From: Piper betle
Taxonomy: Eukaryota > Streptophyta > Magnoliopsida > Piperales > Piperaceae
Direction of reading: 5' to 3'
Assembly (NCBI GenBank): GCA_033002965.1
Contig: JAURVB010012425.1
Location: 1-64,000 of the forward strand
DNA length: 64,000 nucleotides
In this document: piece by piece, positions 36,566 to 47,958 of the stretch
Layout: every line of letters starts with the position of its first letter
Position numbering within the stretch: position 1 is the stretch's first letter
Translations under genes and position numbers: made by a program
The notes under the pieces: model-generated
What the model saw: the letters and a program-made list of their open reading frames with translations, nothing else
What the model was told of the DNA's origin: nothing
Databases searched by the model: none

Positions 36566-37650
36566 TAATAATAATAATAATAATAAGCAAAAGAGATGAA
36601 GAGAAAAGGAAGAGCTACAAAAGGCAGAGCGGTTACTGATCAGAGCAAATCAAGAAATCAAAGAGAAAGAGAGGTTGATGGACAAACTGCCAAGTTCTTC
36701 AACAAAGAAGTGCAAACGAAAGGTTGAAGGAGAGACGGTGCAACGAGGCAAAGGATGGATTCAGGAGTGTGAGGTGGGACAGCGCTTGAAGACAATAAAA
36801 GGTGTGGAACGAAGAAAGTGACTGCCACTTTTTTTACGCTCCTGTCGGGAGGAGGAGGCACAAGCCTAGAGGAAGCGTTATGAACAATATAATAATTACA
36901 TATCAAAAGGTGTCCATTTTTCAAAGATTGCTTGTAAAGATGGATGGGAGCTTGTGATAATGGCAGAAACTCAGCAAAAACCTACTCCCACACCAACGAA
37001 GAGACCGTTAAAAGGTAAAATATCCAACTTGAACCCAGAAATCTCATCCCAACACAAACACCATCAAATTCGAGCTAAAAAGAAAAAAAACAACGTAGAA
37101 GAGAAACTGGAGATACGGATACGACCCATGATCAAACTACACTAGAAACACGCAAATACCGACTTTGGGCAAGTCCTTCTCTACACACACCAACGGTAAA
37201 ACGAGGACTTTGCTTGTGGGTGGAACAGAAAATGTGTTATAAGGAGGAAAAACCAAAAAAAAGACCCAGCAACCATGGGAACTATTCCCAACAACTGTAG
37301 ACCAGGAGGCGCAAGTGGAACCAAACAGTGGATCAGACCCACGTTTGGCGACGAAGGCAACTGCCCACGGCGGGCACGTCGTAGGGATGTGGGTGGTGGT
37401 TAGAGAGAGAGAGGGTAGAAATAGAATCTAAGGGGCTGGAAGTGGGCACCGTGTGCACCGACAGGTTTGGGGTTGGCCGTTATGGACTTGAGCGTCGGCA
37501 CCTCGTCAGATCCCGTACCTAATTCATTTCTATTTTGAGCCGAGAAGACAATAACAGCATGTAACTTGAGATAAATTTAATGCGGAAGTTAAATAGTTCA
37601 ATTTCTATTCATTTATATGTGAAATATTTGTTTTCGGAACAAAATTATTA
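36566..37650 (-). promoter_or_regulatory. Upstream region of glucanase copy 1
   Basis: 5' flank of the intact glucanase. A short (TAA)n run of about 7 units sits just before the start codon (36564-36586). From about 36.83 to 37.65 kb the sequence has no counterpart in unit 2; it includes a GA-repeat (gagagagagaggg near 37403) and GC-richer text. The promoter presumably lies here, but no core element was identified with confidence. Confidence 0.4.
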
Positions 37651-39467
37651 TATATCGTGTAAAATTATTATTATTATATAATTATATTTATCATTTTTTA
37701 TATTTTATATAATGACTATATAAAAAATATACAAATTATCATATCTAATATAAAATCCCGAGCTTCAAGTTGAGTCAAATCAGAGGAAGAATTTTATTTT
37801 TGTAATTTGAGTTAAATAAAATTGAGTAAATTTGAGTCCGATGGAGCTGGTAGCACCCCTACCCGTGCCTTACCTTTTTTTTTCTTTAGGGAGCATTATT
37901 GGGTGATTAAAAAAATCAAGTCTATATTATAATTTCAAATATTATATGCATCATAATATTATAATTTCAAATATTATATGTATCATATGTTTTAGAAAAA
38001 CATATTATATTTTATAAACTAGTCCGACCTAAGTATGTTAATTACCTTTTTCAAATAGAGTATAGCTTAACCTTTGTACAAGTTTAATTTGTTTCTAGTT
38101 TTTTAAATTGAAAATTTCTCAAAATTCTCTTTTCAGAAAACTATTGTATTTTAATCGATATTTAATGAAGTATTAATTACATACAATATTTTTAGTGTTA
38201 ATAAAATATTTTATTTATAATTATAAAATCTGATCAGATAAATATTTAAAACTTAGACCTAGAGGTTGGATTTTCAAGTTGCACAAGAGCATTGTAGAGG
38301 TCCCACTCACACAGGTGTTGTACAAGAACATTGTGATTCATTTGAATTTGAACCACTTGATAAAAGATCAATTATTAGGTTAAAAATTATGTTTTGTGTA
38401 ATTTTACTTTGTAATTATTCTAGTTTAAAATTTGAAGCAGCTATTGAGAGACCTAGAAAATATTCAATACATTAAAGTCATTTTTAATAAAAATACATGT
38501 ATCTATACGATCATTAATTAGGAATACATGAGAAAAATACTGACATTTATAACTATTAAATAATTTGAGTTAAGTTAAAAATATTAGAGTACTTTCAAAG
38601 ACAAAAATATACACTCGTAAAGCTTAGTGTTCATGTTGATAATACATACTAGCTGAATGCCAAGTGACTAAAGTTATGCAGAGGATTAACCATATTAATT
38701 AACTACCATCAATCAAGCAATTAAGGGTTAACATAATTTAGTAAAATACTCAAACACAAACCAAACACTGAACATGTTGGAGTTATTCCTTCCTATGAGA
38801 AGCCCGAGTTAAACATAAAATTGTATTGATACGAAGAGTTGGAGGAAGCTTCACGAAAAATTTGAAATGAATTGGGAAAAACGAAGAAAAGACTCTTAGC
38901 GAATTTTTAAATTATTAAGAGGTGCATTTGGAAAGTCAGCCATTTCTTTCCAAAATCATGAGTAAGGTAGGTTTGTATATGTTCTCCATAAATATATTGT
39001 TTAATATATTTATTAAGTATCTACTTGAAGAGATCTAATAAAGCCTCAAAGAGGCGACAAAGGGCCTTGGAGAGGCATGCAAGTAGGGCTCTAAATGGTC
39101 ACCGGCTTTCCGATTTATCAACCAACCCGAATAAATGGACCAAAAATAGTGAATAACTTATTTGACCAAATACAAAATGGTGAAAAACTAGGTTAATTTA
39201 ACCAAAACAATTTTAAATATATATAATAATCGTAGAGAGCTCTACTATAACCATTTTACTGATTTAGTTGATTTTTATTTAATTATTTTAGATATTACCA
39301 TAAAATCATCTCTAACTAAACTTCAACTAAAAATATTTATTTGATAAAGTTTTCCTTTGATGAGATTATCAATTTAGATTTTTTATTTAACATTAGTTTA
39401 CCATAATTTAGATGATTAGAATATTTTATATTTTGTTAGTAAAAAATTAGTTTATGATATATAAAAC

Positions 39468-39977
39468 CGTAATACCCCAAATTCGGTCCACATTGATGAA
39501 CCGAACAGGCCTCATATATGCTCCGGTTAGGTCTGACTCAACCCGAGCCCTAGCTAACCCGAGCCCAACTTGTGCAGATGTACTCTCGGCGTCTTAAGAT
39601 CGAAGATGAGACTCCCCATGTATGAATGAATGTATAGAATCCTAACATACTACTTATATGAATAACATGTAACTAATTTACACACCAATATAATTACAAT
39701 AAAAATCAATAAAAATTCTGAAATAAAACAAACCAAGACTTAAAAGCGCAATTAGAAGCCACCTTATCAAATCAATATATGCAAATATATATATATATAT
39801 ATATTTATATATCAAATAACTTCATTCACACAGAATCTAATCTGCTATAAACTCATTCTGAAATTTGGGTCTTGACTCACCTGTGGAGTCTATTGACATT
39901 TCACATCATATCATTATGTCTAGCATTTGATCACATCATATTACTATGTCTTAGCATTTAATCAAATCATTTTCAAT
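39468..39977 (-). mobile_element. Truncated LTR fragment at the duplication junction
   Basis: It starts cgtaataccccaaattcgg, the counterpart of the left end of the inverted LTR at 47959 (cgtaacaccccaaatcag), and follows it for about 0.5 kb until it is cut off at the junction with glucanase copy 2. Confidence 0.85.
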
Positions 39978-42490
39978 GAAGGGGACGACGATGAGGAAGG
40001 AGAATCAATCTGCACAATAAAATTGCAGGAATCTCTAGAAGCATTCTGGGTTGTCACCATTCCCAGCCCTTGGAAAACACAGCTCCTTGCAGCTTGGTTC
40101 TGCACTTGGAAGTACATATTGAATGCATAAGAGGCATTACCTTGAGAATCTAGGTTATTGCAGGAGGAGCCATATCCAAGAGCAGTACAGTCTGAAAAAG
40201 TGCAAGCATAGTTTATGTTATCGCCGAGCTTGCTCAATTCCTTGGCATTTGGATTGAGCACACACCATTTTTGAGGAAGATATTTAACATCTTTAGCTGG
40301 AACCAAGAATGTATTCTGGCCTTGCCCAGATAGGTCCATTGCAAACTTCGGCTGTCCGTCATACCTAAAGATCCCCCAGTGACGCTCAAAGGCTCCAGGG
40401 GCAATGCTTTTCAAGTCTTCATCTAGCAACCCAAACAAATAAATTTCAGGAAGAGCGGGCCTCATGGGTGTGCCCTGATTTGCAGCAATTCTCCTCAAAA
40501 GACCATCATAAATCTCTTGGCATAACCAATTGTTGCACTTTTGTCACCATCAGTCGGCCAGCCAACCTCTCCCACCAATATAGGCATGTCCCCATGCCCT
40601 ACAGATTTCAGTGCAGCAACCAATGTATCAAAGTTGGCATCAAACACATTTGTGTACTGAACTCCGTTGTCCACAATTGGAGTGCTTCCACCATCAAAGA
40701 AAGCAAAATTAACAGGGAAGTTGTCATCAAGGTAAAGACTGAGGTATGGATAGATGTTAACTGTGAAAGGGGCATTGTTCTTGGCTAGAAATTGGACTAT
40801 TGCAGCCATGAGATCACCTACGTCAGTTCGAAATACTCCTGAAGAAGGAAAACTGCTGCCTGCGGCGGAGTTGTATACATCTGCATTGAGAGGTACAGTA
40901 GCCTTGATGGTGTCTCCGACGCCAGCTTCGTTTAAAGCATTCTGGATGTTTTCTAGGGCCGGGAAAGTTACATTCAAAAACGAACCGTTGTATGATGAAA
41001 GAAAAGGTTCATTTCCCACTGCTACATACCTGCAAAAGAACACTCCAAACATCAGGATTGAGGTAAAAGAACTATTCAACTTTTATTTTAGAGGACACGA
41101 ACAGGCGTTTAACTACACTGCATATAATACCCCCTATCCAAGAGGTTATCTATGTTATCTCACCGTTGGCTATAAGCAAAGAATTCTATATCACCAATTA
41201 CAACGCATTTATTATGGGAAGCTGTAACTGAAAAACACATCACATGTATGAGAAGCAGAAGAAGAATAATGTAAGCAACAACCACACCATAACATCTCAA
41301 CATATTTGAGTTAATTAAATAAGACTACCAGAAAATGCTATCGTTTTACTCAGATAAATTTGACCTCACTCAACGTACACAACTTGTTGCACAAACAGGT
41401 GAAATAGCACAGCAAGAAAAACCAAAAAGAAAAAACTGCATTTTTTTGCTTTGTCAGCAACATATTAATGTTTATACTGCCCCCATTACAAATCTTGGTC
41501 AAAAGCTAGCAAAAACAAATAAATTGGAAAGAGCACTATAAATTAGCCATATATTGTTTTTCTCACAGATGTTATCTCCAATATATATTAGCATCAAAGA
41601 AGACTCTATCTAGTCACACTTGAAACTAGTAAATGAAGAAGTTTGAACCACCATTTAAGTCAACTAATGTGGTATTAAAAAACCCGCCAAACTGGCTAGA
41701 CGCAGCAAGAACTCTGCTTCTCAGGCAGCATCACAACTTTGCAATTATACAATACATGCTGGATCCCCCGATCAGTTGAGAAAGTTAAAATCATACTTCA
41801 AGAATTTGGCAAAGGAAGCATTTGATAGGTGAATTTTCCTTTCTTTTCAGTAGGCTGTCCTTTATTCTAGACTCTAGGAAATGATAAGAACTAACTTGAG
41901 AGTATGAGCTAATCACAATTGATTAACGAAATTGTCCATTGCTTGATCAAGGCCGTATTAAAAATAACATCAGTGCAAATCATGACCAACCAGGATGATT
42001 TACACTTATATATCCAACATAGCTAGAAAAACTGAATCAAAAAGCGAACGATAGCAGGGAGCAAAAAGAAAAGAAAAAAAAAGAGAGATACTTTGCAATC
42101 ATCAATCAATAACAAAAACATTCGTTTGTTAAGGAGTGGGGGAAAAGATGATCACTTGATGTTTACCCCTCCAGAGAAATTATACCGGGTAACATTCCTC
42201 TTCACCCACTGCTTGGCCGCATCATAGCTGGTCATGGTGTCGAGCATGTTGTTAGGGATGGCAACCATCACCTCAATCCCACTCCCAGCCAGAGCTTTCA
42301 TGGTGGACGCATCGGCGTCAAAGAGCTTCACTTTGTTGAAACCATTGTCCTTCAAAAGCTGGACAACAATCTTGGGAGGCAAAGGGTGGGTAGCCTGTGT
42401 TCCCCAGTTCACACCAATGCCCTGTGCAACAGAACCAAGGAGGCCTACTACAAAAACCCAGATCAAGAACTGATGCATACCACCTACCAT
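39962..42490 (-). pseudogene. Glucanase copy 2 (GH17 + X8), frameshifted and without GPI signal
   Basis: Near-identical duplicate of the gene at 34012-36555. Exon 1 is 42490-42156 and exon 2 is 41029-39962. Signal peptide, both catalytic glutamates ([15 protein letters not shown]) and the six-cysteine X8 domain are all still encoded. Three differences matter. One base is missing at 40510/40511 (copy 1 catagaatc, copy 2 cataaatc), which stops translation a few codons after YAKRF. The duplication breakpoint cuts the 3' end, replacing the hydrophobic GPI tail by SPSLKMI and a stop (39962-39964). The intron donor changed from gtgagc to gtgatc, weakening position +5. Even if the one-base gap is a sequencing error, the product would be secreted rather than membrane-anchored. 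Confidence 0.88.
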
Positions 42491-42497
42491 AAGGAAA

Positions 42498-42498
<1 letters not shown>

Positions 42499-42584
<86 letters not shown>
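42499..42584. repeat. Expanded (TAA)n microsatellite in the glucanase copy 2 leader
   Basis: About 28 uninterrupted AAT units ending 9 bp upstream of the copy 2 start codon. The same place in copy 1 (36564-36586) has about 7 units. Confidence 0.97.
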
Positions 42585-42830
42585 GCAAAAGAGATGAAGA
42601 GAATAGGAAGAGCTAAAAAGGCAGGGAGCGGTTACTGATCAGAGCAAATCAAGAAATCAAATAGAAAGTGAGGTTGATGGACAAACTGCCAAGTTCTTCA
42701 ACAAAGAAGTGCAAACGGAAGGATTGAAGGAGAGAGAGTGCAATGAGGCAAACGATAGATTCAGGGGTGTGAGGTGTAAGCGTTTCAAGAGAATCAATGG
42801 TGTGGAAAGACGAAAGTGGCTGCCTATGCA

Positions 42831-42950
42831 GCGCATCTAACTCACACCGATCAAAATAAAGACCAAAGTGGCTGCCATGTGCCGCATTAAAATGCGGCGC
42901 ATCTAACTCACACGATCAAAATAAAGACCAAAGTGGCTGCCATGTGCCGC
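42831..42950. repeat. 66-bp tandem duplication
   Basis: gcgcatctaactcacac and aaagaccaaagtggctgcca occur twice with a 66-bp period (starting 42831 and 42897). The shared word aagtggctgcc also occurs in the adjoining glucanase upstream flank, so the array grew from the border itself. Confidence 0.85.
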
Positions 42951-43059
42951 CCCTTGCGACGACCTCCACCAGCCACCACCTTCGCTGCGGCCAGGCCCGC
43001 CCTAGGCGTCGAACACCACCACGACTACCCCTGCCACCACTCGCGGCCACGGTCGGCCC

Positions 43060-43526
43060 GACTCGAGTTAATAAAAAATTGACTAGGTCTTAACTCGAGT
43101 CAAAAAAATAAAAACTTGGACTTGGTCTCGACTTGAATCAAGTCAATAAAAAATTGACTCGGTCTATACTCGAACCAAGAAAATTGACAAGTCAAGTAAA
43201 TAAAAAATTGACTTAGTTCTGACACAAATCAAGTAAATAAAAAATTGACTCAGTTCATACTCGAATCAATAAAAATTTGATTCGGTCTCGATTCGAATCA
43301 AGCAAATAAAAAATTAACTCGGTCTCGACTCAACGAGTCAAGTAAATAAAAAATTGACTTGGTCCCGACATGAATCAAGTAAATAAAAACTCGATTCAGT
43401 CCATACTCGAATTAATAAAAATTTAATTCTATCTCGACTCAAGTCAAGTAAATAAAAATTTTACTCGGCCTCAACTATAATCAAGTAAAAAAATTGACTC
43501 GCTCTCGATTCGACGAGTCAAGTAAA
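43060..43526. repeat. Irregular tandem array, about 35-40 bp unit
   Basis: About twelve variants of caagtaaataaaaaattgac followed by tcggtctcgactcgaat. The CTCGACTCGA part resembles the interior of the hAT-like MITEs elsewhere in the window. Confidence 0.85.
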
Positions 43527-43755
43527 ATATGTATAACAAAGATCAAAACAAGGGTTGTGTTAGGCAACATTACTATTGTGATACAATTGCAGGGCAAGTG
43601 TATTTATCATGCCCAACTCCACGTTTATTGCAACCATGGCATAGCTTATCTTTTACCATATGGTCCACTGCAAGTTCTTTACCACTCTTCTATCTTTTAC
43701 CACTTCCTTTTATCTTTTATTGTGCCTGTAAATGTACTTGTATTCCGTGATGTAC

Positions 43756-45365
43756 TTATATTTCATAATGTGGATTGTCTACCATATCTTCCACCAATTT
43801 TTCTATCTCCAAAAGTTTTTGCTTGGTGAGTTCAAATTTTCCAAATGACGAATATGCCTTTTTGGCCCATCGATTAAATATACAGTGTAATTCTCCCCAA
43901 TTAGAGAATAAAGTTTTGTTGCAATCACCATAGAGTTCCACGACACCATCATCAAAAAACAACTTTCTTTGCTATTTCAATTGTCCATCTCTTCATGATA
44001 TAGAGTTCAGGAAAAATATCACCCTCATTTAATCTAAGTACGTACAGCAAATGTCTACATGAAATACCTTTACTTTCCAAAAATTGACAACTACATGTGC
44101 ATCTAATGTTAGCTCCGTTGTAAGTTACATGTGCAACCAACTCTTTATTATTTTTACAATATATTACATCATACTATTTAACATCCTCCCCATCTAATTT
44201 CTTATGAGATCAGCAACAAACCATACTATATTGTAGTTCTTCTTGAAACTTATAAAACACTTTTCGAGTATAAACCTTTGTCATCTTACATTCCATATTA
44301 AATGAGTTGACCAATTTGGGGCTTTTATATGAGTTTTTATATGATTTTTTTACCTCGTTCAATCGTTGTCTTTTGATAACTCTCTCATATCTATGTATAA
44401 ACTCAATAAGGCTATTTTTTTGCTCACATACCTTGAGTAAAATAAGTTTTGAGATTCACTTCGTTGCAAACTTCTTATACCAGCCAAAAATATACCTTTA
44501 CTATACACAGGCACCCAAGCATGACGAATTGCATGGATTTCAACCACTCATTTTCCTCCACACAATTGTCTTTCATTATTTCACTCCATTGTGATTCAAA
44601 ATCTTCTTTGTTTTTGGCACCATATATTAAACTATGGAATGACTCATAAAATTCCCTTTTGTGAGCAATTGCACCTAATTTTTCAGTCTCCTTCTTAAAG
44701 ATATGCCAAATGCAAAAACAATGTTATGTTGAAGGAAATATCAATTTAATTGCTTTATCCATTGCAAGATCTTGATTACTAACAATTGCACCGGGATGCC
44801 TGCCATCCATGCATTTCAAAAATATTTCAAAAAGCCACACAAACAACTCTATCTTCTCATTACACAAAAATGTACATCCAAATGTAATTGTTTGCCTGTA
44901 ATGGTTTACTCCGGTAAATAGTGCAAAAAACAAGTGCATATTTATTTGTATCATACGTTGTATCAAAAATCATCACATATGATAAAAGCTGATAATTTTT
45001 TCTTGCAATTCCATCCACCCAATGCTTTAATCTACCCTCATCATCTACTTCATAGCAATAAAAAAGGAGTCATTCATCTCTTTCATTTCTTCAAAATGTT
45101 CCATCAATAATTGGGCATCAATTTCCTTTATCTCTTCTTTATTTTTTGTCTGGGCATTTCTATTATCATTCTCTATACAGCCAATATTTTTAGCCCCACC
45201 TGCTTCAATTTCTAGCACAAATATTAGTTGAGAAGTTTTTATGTTAGCCTCTCCAAATGTGTCAATCAAATTTCGGTACATAGTTGTAACATGCCTATGG
45301 GACCTGAGAAATTGAGTTTTTGATGGTGTAAGGAGTGTGTGACTATGTCCTTCTTCGAAATGCAT
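43756..45365 (-). pseudogene. FAR1/FHY3-like MULE transposase relic
   Basis: Minus-strand fragments in family order. 45365-45045 has EGHSHTLLTPSKTQFLRSHR, the region after the FAR1 DNA-binding domain. Next comes EVDDEGRLKHWVDG...FDTTYDTN (about 45.06-44.95 kb) and the MULE transposase core VNHYRQTITFGC, FVWLFEIFLKCMDGRHP, SNQDLAMDKAI (44966-44724). 44140-43952 has a SWIM zinc finger (CTCSCQFLESKGISCRHLLY, then KRWT), and 43962-43756 a C-terminal helical part. Several frameshifts and stops separate the pieces, so no full protein can be made. Domesticated FAR1/FRS genes and active MULEs share this architecture; its position inside repetitive insert DNA favours a dead transposon. Confidence 0.82.
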
Positions 45366-45580
45366 GACATTCTATGTACCCTCTTTATTCTTAGTTACCC
45401 TGATGCATGCTTGACAATCTTCTCTAATTATAGGATGAGTTCTTTTTTTCCTTTTTGGGGTATTTCTCTTTGTCATTCATCTTCTCTTAAATGACCTTCT
45501 TTAGAACACACAAACACTTGAGACCATAATTCTTTTATTCTCCTATGATAATTTGTACTATGTTTATGTATACCAAATCC

Positions 45581-46019
45581 GGTAGGGGGAGGGGCAGGGG
45601 CTTGGGGGCAACAGGGGCGGCGGGGGGGGGGGGGGGGCAGAGGGAGGGGCCGAGCCTGGGGCTTGGGGGCGGTGGGCGGGCGGGGGGTCCCAAGGGGAGG
45701 GCTTGGGGCCGGGGCCTGGGGGTAGCGAGGGGGTGGGTCGAGGCTGGGGCTTGGGGGTGGTAGGGGGGGGGGGGCAGGGGGCTTGGGCCGGGGGTGGGCA
45801 AGGGGCGAAGGGTGGGGGCAGGGGCAGGGGGAGCATTGCGGAGGCTGGGGTCGGCGAGGGGTGGGGGGGGGGGGAGTGGGTGTTCCGGGGGCAGCATTTT
45901 ATAGGGTGGGATGGCGGGATGGAGGGAGGGCCTGGAGGGCGGGAGGGGCGCGGGGGCGGGAGATCGGGAGGTCGGGGGCGGGAGGGTAGGAGTCCGGGGG
46001 CGGGAAAGGAACGGCGGGG
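45581..46019 (+). repeat. G-rich low-complexity block, potential G-quadruplex array
   Basis: About 440 bp in which the plus strand is made of runs of three to eleven G separated by short spacers (GGGGCTTGGGGG, GGGGCAGGGGG, GGGCGGGAGG). It is strikingly different from the surrounding AT-rich DNA. Open frames across it on both strands are compositional (Gly/Arg or Pro/Ala) and not genes. Confidence 0.9.
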
Positions 46020-46079
46020 ATTAAGGATGTTGGTTAAGGCTGTCGATCATGGGCCAGAGAAGGACGTGTGCTGAGGCTA

Positions 46080-46245
46080 GCAACAGGTTGAGTGTAAGAA
46101 TTTTGGAGATGAAATTTCCTAAGATGGGTGGATTGTGAGCTCCCCTCAACTTAGTATTTATAAGTGTGAATAAACTATAAATCTTTAACTTAATTAACCA
46201 CATTTGAAGAAATAACTTAGCCCACTATATTGCACTTTAGGTCGT
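46080..46245. repeat. Fragment of the TTAACTTAATTAACC dispersed family
   Basis: gctagcaacaggttgag, gaattttggagatgaaattt, gggtggattgtgag and taaatctttaacttaattaa match 4.06-4.30 kb, where the same pieces stand in a different order or orientation. It forms the right edge of the insert in duplication unit 2. Confidence 0.65.
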
Positions 46246-47958
46246 GTCGTTATGTATAATATAATTATAATTATTTTATTATTATTTTATATAAATAATT
46301 ATATAAAAAATATGTAAATTATTATATCTAATATAAAATGTTGAACTTTGAGTCAAGTCAAACCAAAGAGAGTTGTGCTTTTGTAATTCGAGTTGAACAA
46401 AATCGAGTAAATTTGAGCTCGATGGAGCCGCTAGCACCCCTACTTATGCCTTAACTTTTTTTTTCTTTAGGGGGCATTATTGGGAGATTAAAAAATAGAG
46501 TCTATATTATCATATGTTTTATAAAAAACATTATATTTTATAAACTAGTCCGACCCAAGTATGTTAATTACCTTTTTCAAATAGAGTATATCTTAACCTT
46601 TGTACAAGTTTAATTCGTTTCTAGTTTTTTAAATTGAAAATTTCTCAAAATTCTCTTTTCAGAAAACTATTGTATTTTAATCGATATTTAATGAAGTATT
46701 AATTACATACAATATTTTTAGTGTCAATAAAATATTTTATTTATAATTATAAAATCTGATCAGATAAATATTTAAAATTTAGACCTAGAGGTTGGATTTT
46801 CAAGTTGCACAAGAACATTGTAGAGGTCCCACTCACACAGGTGTTGTACAAGAACATTCTGATTCATTTTACTTTGAACCACTTGATAAAAAATCAATTA
46901 TTGGATTAAAAATTATGTTTTGTGTAATTTAACTTTGTAATTATTCTAGTTTAAAATTTGAAGTAGTTATTGAGAGACCCAGAAAATATTCAATACATTA
47001 AAGTCATTTTTAATGAAAATACATGTATCTATACGATCATTAATTAGGAATACATGAGCAAAATACTGACATTTATTACTATTAAATAATTTGAGTTAAG
47101 TTAAAAATATTAGAGTACTTTCAAAGACAAAAATATACACTTGTAAAGCTTAGTGTTCATGTTGATAATACATACTAGCTGAATGCCAAGTGACTAAAGT
47201 CATGCAGAGGATTAACCATATTAATTGACTGCCATCAATCAAGCAATTATTTAGTAAAATACCCAAACCCAAGCCAAACACTGAACATGTTGGAGTTATT
47301 CCTTCTTATGAGAAGACAAATACGAAGAGTTGGAGGAAGCTTCATGAAAAATTTGAAATGAATTGGGAAAAACGAAGAAAAGACTCTTAGCGAGTTTTTA
47401 AATTATTAAGAGGAGCATTTGGAAATCAGCCTTTTCTTTCCAAAATCATGAGTAAGGTAGGTTTGTATATCTTCTCCATAAATATATTGTTTAATATATT
47501 TATTAAGTATCTACTTGAAGAGATCTAATAAAGCCTCAAAGAGGCGACAAAGGGCCTTGGAGAGGCATGCAAGTAGGACTCTAAATGGTCACCGGCTTTA
47601 CCGATTTATCAACTGGCCCGAATAAATGGACCAAAAATAGTGAATAACTTATTTGACCAAATAAAAAATGGTAAAAAACTAGGTTAATTTAACCGAAACA
47701 ATTTTAAATATATATAGTAATCGTAGAGGGCTCTACTATAACCATTTTACTGATTTAGTCGATTTTTATTTAATCATTTTATATATAACCATAAAATCAT
47801 CTCTAACTAAACTTCAACTAAAAATATTTATTTGATAAAGTTTTCCTTTAATGAGATTATCAATTTAGATTTTTTATCTAACATTAGTTTACCATAATTT
47901 AGATGATTAGAATATTTTATATTTTGTTAGTAAAAAGTTAGCTTATGGTATATAAAAC

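Larger units (their letters stand above)
34076..39977. repeat. Tandem duplication unit 1, about 5.9 kb
   Basis: From the last codons of the glucanase at 34076, through its upstream region, then an AT-rich block (about 37.65-39.47 kb) and 0.5 kb of an LTR. Unit 2 repeats this order at 39975-48440. Identity is near complete across the gene and intron and remains high over the AT-rich block (for example ggtcccactcacacaggtg and aagcctcaaagaggcgaca in both). Confidence 0.9.

Noticed and set aside
45535..46074. Proline-rich (extensin-like) protein on the minus strand of the G-rich block
   Set aside because: Pure consequence of C runs on that strand; no signal peptide, no extensin SPPPP pattern, and equally long frames on the other strand.
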